This document shows, piece after piece, positions 5,857 to 15,922 of a stretch of 42,765 bases of DNA. The stretch is taken from positions 1 through 42,765 of the forward strand of contig JACPGE010000013.1 of NCBI GenBank assembly GCA_016182605.1, read 5' to 3'. Position numbers and translations under genes: made by a program. Origin of the DNA: Candidatus Hydrogenedentota bacterium. Its GTDB lineage: Bacteria; Hydrogenedentota; Hydrogenedentia; Hydrogenedentales; JAEUWI01. The notes beneath the pieces were generated by a model. That model was not told the DNA's origin and ran no database searches. It was given only the letters and a program-made list of their open reading frames with translations. Positions within the stretch are counted from its first letter, which is position 1, and each line of letters begins with the position of its first letter.

Positions 5857-8800
5857 ATGCTTTTACAAAGCAAGCTTTCCCGTTTTCCCCGGCTCCAATC
5901 CATCTCCATGCGTATAGCGGTTCTCTATGGCGTTGCAGGTGCAGTGTGGATCCTGGCGGCGGATGGCATGATCCTCATTCCGGGCCTTTCCCCGGATCGT
6001 TTTTATGCCGCGGAGACCTTTAAGGGGTTGTCCTTGGTCGCGGTGACCGCATTGGGGCTTTATGCCCTGTTGCGCAAACAGGTGGAACCGCTGATTGCGG
6101 CACGGGAAGCCATGACGCAGGCGCGGGAGCGGCTCATCCGCTTGAACCGCATTCATGACATGTCCAGTGCCATCAACAGGATAATCCTTCAAGAGCGGGA
6201 TACGGAAATACTCCTGGAGAAGGCGTGCGGGATTGCGGCGAACCAGGGCGGTTTTTGCCTGGCGTGGGTGGGCATGCGCGGCGCGGCGCCGAACCGGGTA
6301 GAGGTGGCCGCCAATGCCGGTGCGGGAGATGCCTATCTTGCGCGCTTGGGCCATGTTCTGGAGGAAGGACTGCGGGCCCACGGCCCCACGGCAACGGCGT
6401 TTCAGAGCGGCCAGCCGGTCGTGGTGAACCACATTGCAACGGATCCGCTGATGGCGTGTTGCCGGGAGGCGGCGCTGGCAGCGGGATTGGGCTCTTCGGT
6501 TGCATTTCCGCTTCTTGTGGAGGAGGAGATCCGGGGGACGCTCAACCTCTACCGTGCGGAGGCGGCGCCCTTCATGGAAGACGAGTTGGCGCTGCTGGGT
6601 GCGTTGACCTTGGATCTCGCCTTTGCCCTGGAGACCGCGCAGAGGAACGAAGATCGCCGGCGCATGGATCAGGCGCTTCAATCGAGCGAGCGGCGTTTCC
6701 GCCTGATATTGGACAACATGCACGAGGGCTATCAGATCCTGGGCTTCGACTGGCGCTACCGGTATCTGAACGAGGCGGCCTTGCGGCATGGCCGCCGGCG
6801 GCGCGAGGAGTTGCTGGGCCATAGAATTATGGAGTGCTATCCGGGGATTGAAAATACGCCTGTCTTCGCGGTCATGCGCCGCGCCATGGAAGAACGCGCC
6901 GTTGAGAGTATCGACAATGAGTTCGTTTATCCCGATGGGGCGCGGGGCTGGTTCGAGCTGTTCTTTCAGCCGGTCGAGGAGGGAATCTCGATACTCTCGC
7001 AGGACATCGGCAAACGCCGGAACGCCGAAATGGTCTTGCTGCAGAGCGAGCAGCGCTACCACAGTCTGGTGGAGTATGCCTCGGACGCGATCCTGGTGAA
7101 TTTGGACGATCATGTGGTGCTGGCGAACCGGGCGGCCCTCTCCTTGTTTGGCGCCGCACAGGAAAACGATCTGCTGGGCAAAAGTCCGTATGAGCTGTTC
7201 CCTCCCGAATGGCACGACCAGGTACGATCCCGGATTGCGGTTTTGCGGGAGCGGGGAGAAGCCGTTTCCCCCATGGAAGAGCAGATCCTGCGTCTCGATG
7301 GCGCCGTGGTGGACGTGGAAGTGTCGGCGGCGCCCTTCCGCTATGATGGCAAGAATGCGATTCACGTGATACTACGCGACATCACGAAGCGCAAACTGGC
7401 CGAGGCCCAGTTGGAAACGGAGCGCGCGCGCGCGGCGGGCATTGTCGAGTCTGCCATGGATGGCATCATTTCGATGGGTGAAGACCATCGCGTCCTGCTC
7501 TTCAATGGGTCGGCGCAAGCGATGTTCGGCTACACGGAGACGGAGATTCTGGGACAGCCGTTGGAGTGCCTCATGCCCAAGCGCTACCGATCCGGGCATG
7601 CGGAGCATGTGCGCAAGTTTGCGATGACCGGTGTCTCAAGCCGATCGATGGGAAAACTGGGGACGATCTACGGACTGCGGCGGGACGGCGAGGAGTTTCC
7701 CATAGAAGCCTCGATATCGCAGACGCTGCTTCAAGGGCGGCAGGTCTTCACGGTCATCCTGCGGGATGTAAGCGAGCAGAAGCGCGCCCACGACGAATTG
7801 CTGGAAGCCCGGCGCCGTCTGGAGCGGACGGTAAGCGCGGGGCATGTGGGATTGTGGGAATGGAACCTCGAGACGGACGAGGTGTATTTTTCTCCGGAAT
7901 GGAAGCGGCAACTGGGTTTTGACGACAGCGAGGTGGCAAACCATTTCTCCGAGTGGCCGGCCCGGCTGCACCCGGATGACTACGTGCAGGCAATGCAGAT
8001 CGTCGACGCGTATATTTCCAATCCAGAGGGGGCATACGCGCAAGAGTTCCGGATGCGCCACAAGGACGGCAGCTTCCGCTGGATATTGGCCCAGGGATCG
8101 ATTGTGCACGAAGGTGGCGGCCGTGCCCGGCGGCTGATGGGAACGCATATCGACATTACGGAGCGCAAGCGGCTGGAGGAACAGTTCTTTCAGGCACAGA
8201 AGATGGAGAGCGTCGGCCGGCTGGCGGGGGGCGTGGCACACGACTTCAATAACCTGTTGACGGGCATTCTCGGTTATACGGAGTTCGCCCTGAACAATCT
8301 GGATCACAATCATCCGATTCATGATGATTTGTTGCAGATTTATCAGGCGGCGGAGCGCGCCACGGCGCTTACGAGTCAACTGCTCGCGTTCAGCCGCAAG
8401 CAAGTATTGAAGCCCCAGGTGCTTGATCTGAACGAACTTATCCAGGAACTGCAAAAGATGATAGGGCGGCTGATCAGTGAGGACATCGCCCTGATTTTCA
8501 TTCCGGGAAGCAACCTGGGCCGGGTCCGTATAGACCCCAGCCAGATGGAACAGGTGATCTTGAATCTGGTCGTGAATGCGCGGGACGCGATGCCCAATGG
8601 CGGCAGGCTGGTGCTTCAAACGAGCAACGAAGAACTGGACGCGGACTACGTGCGCATGCACGGCCTGGTAAGCCTGGGGACCTACGTGCTGCTTTCGGTA
8701 AGTGACAGTGGATGCGGCATGAACTCCGGCACCCTGCAATGCATCTTCGATCCCTTCTATACCACGAAGGAACAGGGCAAAGGCACGGGGCTGGGCCTGG

Positions 8801-9318
8801 CAACGGTGCAGGGCATCGTGCAACAGAGCGGGGGGCATATTTTTGTTTACAGCGAAGAGGGTACGGGGAGCGCCTTCAAGATCTATCTCCCGCATGTAGA
8901 CGCGCCGGCCGAAGCCCGGACAAGCGCGAGCCATATACCTGTTCCGGGCACGGAGTGCATTCTGCTGGTGGAAGACGACGCCTTGTTGCGCCTGCTTACG
9001 GAACGCATGTTGAAGACGGCCGGATATGAGGTCCACACCGCCACGAATGGCAATGCGGCCCTGGAGCTAATGCAGGATGCCACGCTGGTTATCGATCTGG
9101 TGTTGACCGATCTGGTCATGCCCGGAATCGGCGGCCGTGAACTGGCCGACCGCCTGCAACGGTTGCGCCCCGGATTGAAGGTGCTCTACATGTCGGGCTA
9201 TACCGACGACACGATCATTCATCAGGGGGTCCTGGCGGAAACCATGCAGTTCCTGGGCAAGCCCTTCACCATCGGATCGCTGACGCAGAAGGTGCGCGAA
9301 ACCCTGGACGCGGAATGA
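5857..9318 (+). CDS. Hybrid sensor histidine kinase (2 TM, GAF, multiple PAS, HisKA, HATPase, REC)
   Basis: This 1153-aa membrane sensor has two N-terminal hydrophobic segments (about 20-40 and 52-70), a GAF domain (about 100-260) and four PAS modules (about 270-770, each introduced by an S..RY/RF-type heptad). The HisKA box GGVAHDFNNLLTGILGY has its phospho-acceptor His at residue 795. The HATPase_c domain shows NARDAM, DSGCGM and GTGLGLATVQG, and the C-terminal receiver has phospho-acceptor Asp at about residue 1085 in LTDLVMPG. Phosphate would pass from His to its own receiver. No second response regulator, DNA-binding output or Hpt gene lies next to it, so the partner must be elsewhere. 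ATG 5857 is preferred over TTG 5842. The signal sensed cannot be deduced. Confidence 0.93.
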   Translation: MLLQSKLSRFPRLQSISMRIAVLYGVAGAVWILAADGMILIPGLSPDRFYAAETFKGLSLVAVTALGLYALLRKQVEPLIAAREAMTQARERLIRLNRIHDMSSAINRIILQERDTEILLEKACGIAANQGGFCLAWVGMRGAAPNRVEVAANAGAGDAYLARLGHVLEEGLRAHGPTATAFQSGQPVVVNHIATDPLMACCREAALAAGLGSSVAFPLLVEEEIRGTLNLYRAEAAPFMEDELALLGALTLDLAFALETAQRNEDRRRMDQALQSSERRFRLILDNMHEGYQILGFDWRYRYLNEAALRHGRRRREELLGHRIMECYPGIENTPVFAVMRRAMEERAVESIDNEFVYPDGARGWFELFFQPVEEGISILSQDIGKRRNAEMVLLQSEQRYHSLVEYASDAILVNLDDHVVLANRAALSLFGAAQENDLLGKSPYELFPPEWHDQVRSRIAVLRERGEAVSPMEEQILRLDGAVVDVEVSAAPFRYDGKNAIHVILRDITKRKLAEAQLETERARAAGIVESAMDGIISMGEDHRVLLFNGSAQAMFGYTETEILGQPLECLMPKRYRSGHAEHVRKFAMTGVSSRSMGKLGTIYGLRRDGEEFPIEASISQTLLQGRQVFTVILRDVSEQKRAHDELLEARRRLERTVSAGHVGLWEWNLETDEVYFSPEWKRQLGFDDSEVANHFSEWPARLHPDDYVQAMQIVDAYISNPEGAYAQEFRMRHKDGSFRWILAQGSIVHEGGGRARRLMGTHIDITERKRLEEQFFQAQKMESVGRLAGGVAHDFNNLLTGILGYTEFALNNLDHNHPIHDDLLQIYQAAERATALTSQLLAFSRKQVLKPQVLDLNELIQELQKMIGRLISEDIALIFIPGSNLGRVRIDPSQMEQVILNLVVNARDAMPNGGRLVLQTSNEELDADYVRMHGLVSLGTYVLLSVSDSGCGMNSGTLQCIFDPFYTTKEQGKGTGLGLATVQGIVQQSGGHIFVYSEEGTGSAFKIYLPHVDAPAEARTSASHIPVPGTECILLVEDDALLRLLTERMLKTAGYEVHTATNGNAALELMQDATLVIDLVLTDLVMPGIGGRELADRLQRLRPGLKVLYMSGYTDDTIIHQGVLAETMQFLGKPFTIGSLTQKVRETLDAE

Positions 9319-9458
9319 TCGTGCCCGGACAGGGGCTGCCCGTCCGTGATCCTCTGCGCGGATACGTGCTATCGTGAAGCCCAAGCGTAAGCACTCTCCT
9401 CGCCTCGGAGACTCACTGGAGCGCGGGCCGGAGGATGTTGCGCGCAAGAAGGCGATCC

Positions 9459-11756
9459 ATGACACCACCCATCACCGAAGAGAAGCGCAGCACCCAGGTG
9501 GCATTGGCCATCAAGGGCATGCATTGCGCCAGTTGTGTGCGGCGGGTGGAGGATGCCCTGGCGAAGGTGGAAGGGGTGACTTCCGCGGCGGTGAATCTGC
9601 TCACGGAGGAGGCGCTGGTGAAGTTTGGCGAAGGCGTGGAGGCCACGCCGCAGGTGCTTGTCGAAGCGGTGAAGCAAACGGGCTACGAGGCGGCGTTGAA
9701 GCTGGAAGTGCCTGGCACACCCCTGCCCGAGTTGTCCGGGGAACAGGAACGTAACGCGCGGCGGAACGCGCTCCTCGCGTGGGCCATTACGGCCCCCCTC
9801 TCCGTGGCCATGGCGGGCCACATGCTGTTTCACGTCATGATTCCCGGCTACACCTGGATCGAGACCCTGCTGGCCGCCGTGGTGCTTGGGATATCCGGCC
9901 GCGAGACCTACCGCTCTGCGTTCAAGTCGCTCCGCAATCGCGTGCCCAACATGGATGTGCTCATCTTCATGGGGACCGGCGCGGCCTTTATCACGGGCCC
10001 GCTGAGCGCGATGGGCTTGCCCGTCGCGAGTTACGCGGGGGTGGCGGCGATGATCATGACCTTCCACCTCACGGGCCGCTACCTCGAAGCGCGCGCACGG
10101 GGCCGGGCCTCGTCGGCCATCCGGCAACTGCTCGAACTTGGCGCGAAGGAAGCGCGCGTATTGCAGGAAGGCGCGGAGGTGATGGTGCCCATCCAGGACG
10201 TGACCGTGGGCATGCTGGTCCGGGTGCGTCCCGGCGAGAAGATCCCGGTGGATGGCGTGGTGGTTGCGGGCGCCAGCGCCATCGACGAGTCCATGGCCAC
10301 GGGCGAGCCGATGCCGGTGGACAAGGCGGTGGGGGATGAGGTCATCGGTGCGACGGTAAACACCACGGGCACGCTGGATCTGCGCGCCACACGCGTGGGG
10401 AGCGACAGTTTTCTTTCGCAGGTGGCCGCGATGGTGCAACAGGCCCAGGCGTCGAAGCCGCCCATCCAGGACGTGGCGGATCAGATGACGGCGATCTTCG
10501 TGCCGGTCGTAGCGCTGATTGCGCTGTTGACCTTCCTTGCCTGGGTCATTTTGCCCGAGTTGATGCTCGCCCTCGGCCAGTGGGCCCTGCCTTATCTGCC
10601 CTGGCACGAACACGCCCACGCGGATCCCCTCTCCATGGGCTTCTTCTCCGCCGTGGCGGTACTGGTGATTTCCTGTCCCTGCGCGATGGGCCTCGCCACG
10701 CCCGCCGCCATCATGGTGGGCACGGGGATGGCCGCAAAGCTTGGCATCTTCTTTCGCGAAGGGAAGGCGGTGCAGGCCCTGCGCGAAGCGGCGATACTTT
10801 GCTTCGACAAGACGGGGACCTTGACCCTCGGCAAGCCGCGGGTCAACGAAGTGGTGGCTGCGCCAAGCTACACGAATGGCCAGGTGCTGGCGTGGGCGGC
10901 GGGCGTGGAGTTTTACTCCGAGCACCCCGTGGGCCAGGCCATTGTGAATCACGCTCAGGACCAGCATATGGATCTGCTGCCCAGCAGCGATTTCGAGGCG
11001 CTGCCCGGCCGTGGCGCGGCTGCGACGGTCGATGGCGCGACGGTACTCGTGGCGAAGCCTGCGCATCTGGAGAAGGAGGGCATAGCGATAGAAGCACTCG
11101 CCCACGAGCGCTACCGCATGGAGCGCGAGGCAAAGACGGTGGTCTTTGTCGTGCGCGACGGCGTGCTGGCCGGGGCGATTGGCATATCCGACACCCTCAA
11201 GCCCGAGTCGGTGCGCACCATCAAGACGCTGAAGAAGCTGGGTATCCAGTGTGTGCTTATCACGGGCGACAACCAGGCCAGCGCCCAGATCGTGGCGGAG
11301 CAGGTGGGCATTGAGCGCGTTGTGGCCGATGTGCTGCCCCACGAAAAGGCCACCGCGATCAAGCGCTTGCAGAAGGAAACCATCGGCGCGGTGATCATGG
11401 TGGGGGATGGCATCAACGACGCCGGGGCCCTGGCGCAGGCGGATGTGGGCTTCGCGCTCGGCACCGGCACGGACATCGCCAAGGAGTCGGCGGACATCAC
11501 CCTGGTGAAGGGTGACATCTCCCGCGTGTTGACGGCGATCCTCCTGGGCCGCGCCACGTACTTCAAGATCATTCAGAATCTGTGGTGGGCCGTGGCCTAC
11601 AATCTGGTGGCGCTGCCGCTGGCGGCGATCGGATTGATGCACCCCATGATCGCGGAGATTTGCATGGCGTTCAGTTCGCTCAATGTGATCTGGAACGCGA
11701 TGCGACTGCGGAGTTTCGACGAAGCAAAGATTGTTGCGAAGCGCACGCGGCGCTAG
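9459..11756 (+). CDS. copA: Copper-translocating P1B-type ATPase
   Basis: This 765-aa inner-membrane pump exports Cu(I) using ATP. There is one N-terminal heavy-metal-associated domain with GMHCASC. The transmembrane CPC metal site sits in [14 protein letters not shown], the phosphorylation site is DKTGTLT, the nucleotide-binding SEHPVG block is present, and the hinge is [11 protein letters not shown]. The last two membrane segments carry YN and MAFSS, which fit the Cu+-specific P1B-1 signature (YN in TM7, MxxSS in TM8). A His-containing periplasmic loop HEHAHAD follows TM5. ATG 9459 has GAAGG 7 nt upstream. No CopY, CueR or CsoR regulator or CopZ chaperone is adjacent. Confidence 0.95.
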   Translation: MTPPITEEKRSTQVALAIKGMHCASCVRRVEDALAKVEGVTSAAVNLLTEEALVKFGEGVEATPQVLVEAVKQTGYEAALKLEVPGTPLPELSGEQERNARRNALLAWAITAPLSVAMAGHMLFHVMIPGYTWIETLLAAVVLGISGRETYRSAFKSLRNRVPNMDVLIFMGTGAAFITGPLSAMGLPVASYAGVAAMIMTFHLTGRYLEARARGRASSAIRQLLELGAKEARVLQEGAEVMVPIQDVTVGMLVRVRPGEKIPVDGVVVAGASAIDESMATGEPMPVDKAVGDEVIGATVNTTGTLDLRATRVGSDSFLSQVAAMVQQAQASKPPIQDVADQMTAIFVPVVALIALLTFLAWVILPELMLALGQWALPYLPWHEHAHADPLSMGFFSAVAVLVISCPCAMGLATPAAIMVGTGMAAKLGIFFREGKAVQALREAAILCFDKTGTLTLGKPRVNEVVAAPSYTNGQVLAWAAGVEFYSEHPVGQAIVNHAQDQHMDLLPSSDFEALPGRGAAATVDGATVLVAKPAHLEKEGIAIEALAHERYRMEREAKTVVFVVRDGVLAGAIGISDTLKPESVRTIKTLKKLGIQCVLITGDNQASAQIVAEQVGIERVVADVLPHEKATAIKRLQKETIGAVIMVGDGINDAGALAQADVGFALGTGTDIAKESADITLVKGDISRVLTAILLGRATYFKIIQNLWWAVAYNLVALPLAAIGLMHPMIAEICMAFSSLNVIWNAMRLRSFDEAKIVAKRTRR

Positions 11757-11801
11757 CGTTTGCCTTGGCGCGGGGCGGCCGCAACCCTGGAGTATTGAGT
11801 G

Positions 11802-12833
11802 ATGGAATACCGGCAACTTGGCGCATCGGGCCTGAAGGTGCCCGTGCTCAGCCTGGGAACAGGCACCTTCGGCGGTAGTGGCGCGCTGTTTTCGGCCTGG
11901 GGGTCGACGGATGTGGCGGAGGCGCGCCGCTTGGTGGATGTCTGTCTGGAGGCGGGGTTGAACCTGTTCGATTCGGCGGACGTGTATTCGGCGGGCGCGG
12001 CGGAGGAAATCCTCGGGCAGGCGATTCAGGGCCGGCGCGATCAGGTGCTGATATCGACGAAGGCGACTTTTCGCATGGGTAAGGGCCCGAACGATGTGGG
12101 CTCTTCGCGGCACCACCTGATCCGATCGGTCGAGGGCGCCCTTCGACGCCTGGGTACGGACTACATCGATCTGTTTCAACTGCACGGCTTCGACGCGGTG
12201 ACGCCGATCGAGGAGGTCTTACAGACGCTGGACGGCCTGGTTCGTGCCGGCAAGATCCGCTACATTGGCTGCTCCAATTTTTCCGGATGGCACCTGATGA
12301 AGTCGCTGGCCATTTCGGAGAAATACGGCCTTGCCCGCTACGTCACGCACCAGGCCTATTATTTGTTGATTGGCCGCGACTACGAGTGGGAATTGATGCC
12401 CCTCGCCCTGGACCAGAAGGTGGGTGCATCGGTGTGGAGTCCGCTTGGCTGGGGCCGGCTCACCGGCAAGATCCGGCGCGGGCAGCCCCTTCCCGAAGTG
12501 AGCCGATTGCAGAGCCAGGTCAACCGGGATATCGGGCCGCCCGTGGACGAGGAATTCTTGTACAACGTGGTCGATGTCCTCGATGCGATTGCGGCGGAGT
12601 CGGGCAAGACGGCGCCGCAGATCGCCATCAACTGGCTGCTGCAGCGCCCATCCGTTTCGACGGTGATTATTGGCGCGCGCAATGAAGAGCAATTGCGCCA
12701 GAATCTGGGCGCGACGGGCTGGAATCTCACACCGGAGCAGGCCGCCCGGCTCGACGCCGTCAGCAAACGGCCGCCCGCCTATCCCTATTGGCACCAGCAC
12801 GGTTTCGCGGAGCGCAATCCGCTGCCGGTGTGA
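11802..12833 (+). CDS. Aldo/keto reductase
   Basis: The 343-aa cytosolic oxidoreductase belongs to the AKR superfamily (NADPH-dependent carbonyl reduction). The catalytic tetrad is visible as Asp and Tyr in FDSADVYSAG, Lys in ISTKATF and His in LFQLHGFD. The C-terminal cofactor-binding block VSTVIIGARNEEQLRQNL is typical. It resembles the YajO/YghZ-like branch, but the physiological substrate cannot be deduced. GTG 11799 immediately precedes ATG 11802; I use the ATG. It follows copA by 45 bp and could be co-transcribed. Confidence 0.9.
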   Translation: MEYRQLGASGLKVPVLSLGTGTFGGSGALFSAWGSTDVAEARRLVDVCLEAGLNLFDSADVYSAGAAEEILGQAIQGRRDQVLISTKATFRMGKGPNDVGSSRHHLIRSVEGALRRLGTDYIDLFQLHGFDAVTPIEEVLQTLDGLVRAGKIRYIGCSNFSGWHLMKSLAISEKYGLARYVTHQAYYLLIGRDYEWELMPLALDQKVGASVWSPLGWGRLTGKIRRGQPLPEVSRLQSQVNRDIGPPVDEEFLYNVVDVLDAIAAESGKTAPQIAINWLLQRPSVSTVIIGARNEEQLRQNLGATGWNLTPEQAARLDAVSKRPPAYPYWHQHGFAERNPLPV

Positions 12834-12948
12834 TCCCTGGCCGTGTCCGGACTCTTGAGGGTTGCACTGCGGATTGGAGGGAACCCGTTGGCCATCCGCG
12901 GGGCCCATGCAGGCAGTCGGAAGGGCCTATTTAGATCCCAGACCCCGA

Positions 12949-12976
12949 TTGACACCGCGTCGACTAAACTGATAGC
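12949..12976 (+). promoter_or_regulatory. Candidate promoter for the HDOD gene
   Basis: A perfect TTGACA (12949-12954), a 16-bp spacer and GATAGC (12971-12976), about 70 bp before the start. Confidence 0.4.
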
Positions 12977-13047
12977 GTCTCTCGTGTGCGTGGGTGCGGA
13001 ACCGAACAAGCATGGCCCGGCAGTTGGATGGGCCGTTGAGGGAAGTA

Positions 13048-14355
13048 ATGGCAAACCATCACGTAGAATGGGGCGAGTTGCTGGTCAACCAAGGGCTTAT
13101 TGCCGCGGAAGCCCTGAAGGATATCAGCCCCGGGGACTACCGTTCCCATGCTGCGCTTTTGGAAGAACTGATCGCGTTTGGGCATGCGGACATCCGGCGC
13201 GCGGCGCAATTGCTGGCAACCCTGCCCGAAGCGGATGTGCATGGCGAGGCCACCTACGATCTTTCGGAAACGCTGGTGAACCGCGTGCCGGCCGGCCTGG
13301 CCTTGAAACACCACGTGTTCCCCATTGACGACGAGCGCGGACAATTGATCCTGGCGGTCGATTACCTCCTCGACAACGCGGGTCTGGCGGAACTCGAAGA
13401 GGCCACCGGCTCCCGGATCCAATGTGTGCTTTGGAACAGTGACGACCTCTATATGGCGATCCATCGCTACTACCGCGAGGAACGCCAAAGCGCGGGCCGG
13501 CCCCTCTTCACCGAGCCGAAGGATGTGTACTTGGCCACCTTGAGGCTGGGGAGCATCGCCCCGCTTATCCGGGAGATCGACGAATTGCCGTCGCTTCCGG
13601 AAACGGTGCTGCGGGTGCAGGCCGCGCTGCACAACGACGAAATTTCGGTTGCGGACATTGCCGCCATCGTGCGCCGCGATCCCCCCATTGCGGCCAAGCT
13701 CCTGAAAACGGTGAACAGCGCCGCTTTTGGATTCCGGCAGCGGGTGGACAGCGTGGACCACGCCGTGGCCCTGCTAGGCATTCGCGGCACCTGGCTGGTG
13801 ACGGCCTCCTCGGCCATCATCGAACACTTCGAAAGTTCGCCCTATTTCGACTATCCGCTTTTCTGGGGCTATGCCCATTTCTGCGCGGAGACCTCTTCGC
13901 GCATTGCGCAGAAGCGCGGAGAACGGGACGGGTCTCTGGCGTACACTGCGGGGCTGCTGCACGACATTGGGCGGCTGGTTCTGGCAGAGGTTGCCCCCAG
14001 CCGCTATTCCCGGATCGCCTCGGCCCTGCCCAGCACCGGGCTGCTGGAGGCCGAGAGCAGCGAGTTGGGCCTGACGCATACCGAAGCGGGCTACCTGCTC
14101 GCCTCCCAGTGGAATCTGCCAGACGATCTTCTCGCGCCGATCCGCTACCACCATCATCTGAGCCACGCCCGGGAATACCGGGAACTGGTGGCCACGGTTC
14201 AGGTCTCCAATGTGCTCTATCTTGCGGCGGAGGCGGACCCCGCCCAGGCACCGCTGCTGCTGGAGGAATGCGCGGAAGCCTTGAGCCTGCTTGGGCTTAG
14301 CGACGAGGATGCCCTGACCATTGGCCGCGACGTCCTCGCGCAGCCGGGCAGCTAA
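13048..14355 (+). CDS. HDOD-domain signalling protein with T2SS-E/MshEN-like N-terminus
   Basis: The 435-aa protein has an N-terminal region (about 1-150; WGELLVNQGLI, ALLEELIAFG) that resembles the type II secretion ATPase N-domain found in some signalling proteins. This is followed by an HDOD domain (about 175-390) with LPSLPETVLRVQAAL, VRRDPPIAAKLLKTVNSAAF, and an HD-like GLLHDIGRLVLAE. HDOD proteins act in regulatory cascades, often around c-di-GMP and motility; enzymatic activity is usually absent. GAGGGAAG just before ATG 13048 decides the start over an in-frame ATG at 13012. No partner kinase or cyclase gene adjoins it. Confidence 0.87.
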   Translation: MANHHVEWGELLVNQGLIAAEALKDISPGDYRSHAALLEELIAFGHADIRRAAQLLATLPEADVHGEATYDLSETLVNRVPAGLALKHHVFPIDDERGQLILAVDYLLDNAGLAELEEATGSRIQCVLWNSDDLYMAIHRYYREERQSAGRPLFTEPKDVYLATLRLGSIAPLIREIDELPSLPETVLRVQAALHNDEISVADIAAIVRRDPPIAAKLLKTVNSAAFGFRQRVDSVDHAVALLGIRGTWLVTASSAIIEHFESSPYFDYPLFWGYAHFCAETSSRIAQKRGERDGSLAYTAGLLHDIGRLVLAEVAPSRYSRIASALPSTGLLEAESSELGLTHTEAGYLLASQWNLPDDLLAPIRYHHHLSHAREYRELVATVQVSNVLYLAAEADPAQAPLLLEECAEALSLLGLSDEDALTIGRDVLAQPGS

Positions 14356-14453
14356 CCCGGATAAATCACGGGCTCCAGCCGACGGAGCCATAACTCCCAC
14401 GCACACTTGTTGTTGCCCAAACCTTGGATCCGGAAATAACAGACAGCCCATGA

Positions 14454-14492
14454 TTTAGCCTGCCCAGTGAACGCCAGCCCAGGCAGGCTAAA
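14454..14492. repeat. 11-bp inverted repeat upstream of nagA
   Basis: TTTAGCCTGCC (14454-14464) is exactly matched by GGCAGGCTAAA (14482-14492). A second, imperfect pair, AAATCACGGGCT (14364-14375) and AGCCCATGATTT (14445-14456), encloses the segment to its left and overlaps its left arm. It could be an operator for nagA or the end of the HDOD transcript; no T-tract follows. Confidence 0.45.
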
Positions 14493-14525
14493 CGCGCAAA
14501 ACTGCACTTTGCCTCCGCCACGGGG

Positions 14526-14531
14526 TATAAT
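14526..14531 (+). promoter_or_regulatory. Consensus -10 TATAAT upstream of nagA
   Basis: A perfect TATAAT sits 60 bp upstream of the nagA ATG. No good -35 lies at 16-18 bp, so an activator may be needed if this promoter is real. The inverted repeat at 14454-14492 is just upstream. Confidence 0.4.
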
Positions 14532-14590
14532 CGCCAGTTTACTGGCCCTGCCGGGCCTGGCAAACTTGGGGAAGCGGAAAGGCGAGACGC

Positions 14591-15829
14591 ATGGCGGTTC
14601 CAGCCGGACACACAGTTCGAGGGCGTTGGCGGGGTGAAGGGGAGGTGATCGAGGTCACCGTGGCGGGCACGCACGTGGCCCGGGTGGGGGTGCTGCCTGC
14701 CCAAAAGGCGAGCCCGGAGGATCGCTCCACCGTGCTTTCGCCGCCCCTGCTCGACATCCAGGTTAACGGGGCGAAGGGCATCAGCCTGCAGTCGGACAGC
14801 TTGAGCACGGCGGCACTTCTCGAGATCGACGCTTACATGCAGCGCTGGGGCGTGAGCGCCTGGATTCCCACCCTGATCACGGGCAATCCCGATACGATGG
14901 AATATGCGTGCAGCATTATCGGGCGCGCCATGGGGGAGCCGGGCCTGCGCAAATCCATTCCCGGCATCCATCTGGAAGGCCCCCACATCTCCCCCGAAGA
15001 CGGCCCCCGTGGCGCCCACCCGCGCGAATGGGTCTGCCCGCCCGATGTAAACCTGCTCAAGCGCTTCTACCGCGCCGCCCAAGGCAAGTTGCGCTATGTC
15101 ACCCTGTCTCCCGAATGGCCGGAAGCCTTGGGCTACATCCGCGCCGCCCGCGAGATGGGGATCGTCGTATCCCTGGGGCATCACAACGCCGATGCCCCCA
15201 CGATCCGCGCGGCGGTAGACGCGGGCGCGACGCTCAGCACGCACCTGGGCAACGGTTCCGCGCCACAGATGCCCCGGCACCACAATCCGCTCTGGCCCCA
15301 ACTGGCGGAAGACCGGCTCTTTGCGTCGATGATTGCCGACGCGCACCACCTGCCCCCGGAAACGCTCAAGACCTTTGTGCGCGCCAAGACCCCCGCACGC
15401 ACGATCCTGGTGTCCGACTGTGTCGATCTCACCGGCTGCGCCCCGGGCGAATACAGCCTCTTCGGGGCGGCCGTGGAACTGCTGCCGTCCGGCAAGATTT
15501 GTTTGAAGGGCACCGAACTGCTCGCGGGCAGCGGCCTCATGCTGCTCTCGGGCGTGGTGAACGCCGCAGCCCTCACGGACTGCGCCATGACGCAGGCCAT
15601 TGCCTCGGCCACTTCGATTCCCGCGCGCGTGCTGGATGTGCGCCACTCCACGGCGCGGCCCCGCGAGGGCGGTGTGGCGCATTTCATCGCCTTCACGCCC
15701 AATCCTGGCGTGAACGGCATGGACAATGTCCGCATGAAGGCCGTATACATCCGCGGCAAACACGCGAGCACGGCGGACATGGCGCCTGCATCCGCTCAAG
15801 CCGAAGCTCCAGCGGAAACTAAAGCATAA
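14591..15829 (+). CDS. nagA: N-acetylglucosamine-6-phosphate deacetylase-like amidohydrolase
   Basis: The 412-aa cytosolic protein would deacetylate GlcNAc-6-P to GlcN-6-P in amino-sugar catabolism or wall recycling. Family marks are LLDIQVNGAKG, the metal-ligand Glu in PGIHLEGPHISPE, the His in SLGHHNADA and STHLGNG, IADAHHLP, and the catalytic Asp in LVSDCVDLTG. Several blocks deviate from textbook NagA (GHHNA for GHSNA, THLGNG for THLFNAM), so a variant substrate is possible. GGAAAGG 8 nt before ATG 14591 supports the start. The C-terminus ends in an Ala/Glu-rich tail. No nagB or transporter is adjacent. Confidence 0.85.
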   Translation: MAVPAGHTVRGRWRGEGEVIEVTVAGTHVARVGVLPAQKASPEDRSTVLSPPLLDIQVNGAKGISLQSDSLSTAALLEIDAYMQRWGVSAWIPTLITGNPDTMEYACSIIGRAMGEPGLRKSIPGIHLEGPHISPEDGPRGAHPREWVCPPDVNLLKRFYRAAQGKLRYVTLSPEWPEALGYIRAAREMGIVVSLGHHNADAPTIRAAVDAGATLSTHLGNGSAPQMPRHHNPLWPQLAEDRLFASMIADAHHLPPETLKTFVRAKTPARTILVSDCVDLTGCAPGEYSLFGAAVELLPSGKICLKGTELLAGSGLMLLSGVVNAAALTDCAMTQAIASATSIPARVLDVRHSTARPREGGVAHFIAFTPNPGVNGMDNVRMKAVYIRGKHASTADMAPASAQAEAPAETKA

Positions 15830-15922
15830 CTTCTTTTTTGCGCAATTGCTTAGGCATATTTACAATTGCAGCACTCAGCGAAGTTTGGGCGCTGAGTGAC
15901 GTTTTGAGCAGGAATTCGCAAA

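Noticed and set aside
9319-9350. Terminator after the hybrid kinase (GGACAGGG...CCCGTCC)
   Set aside because: The stem has a bulge and there is no T-tract, so I cannot support it.
9369-12185. Long 938-aa open frame on the minus strand opposite copA
   Set aside because: It is rich in His/Arg/Gln with no domain, and lies antisense to a textbook Cu-ATPase with all catalytic motifs; it is a GC-rich shadow frame.
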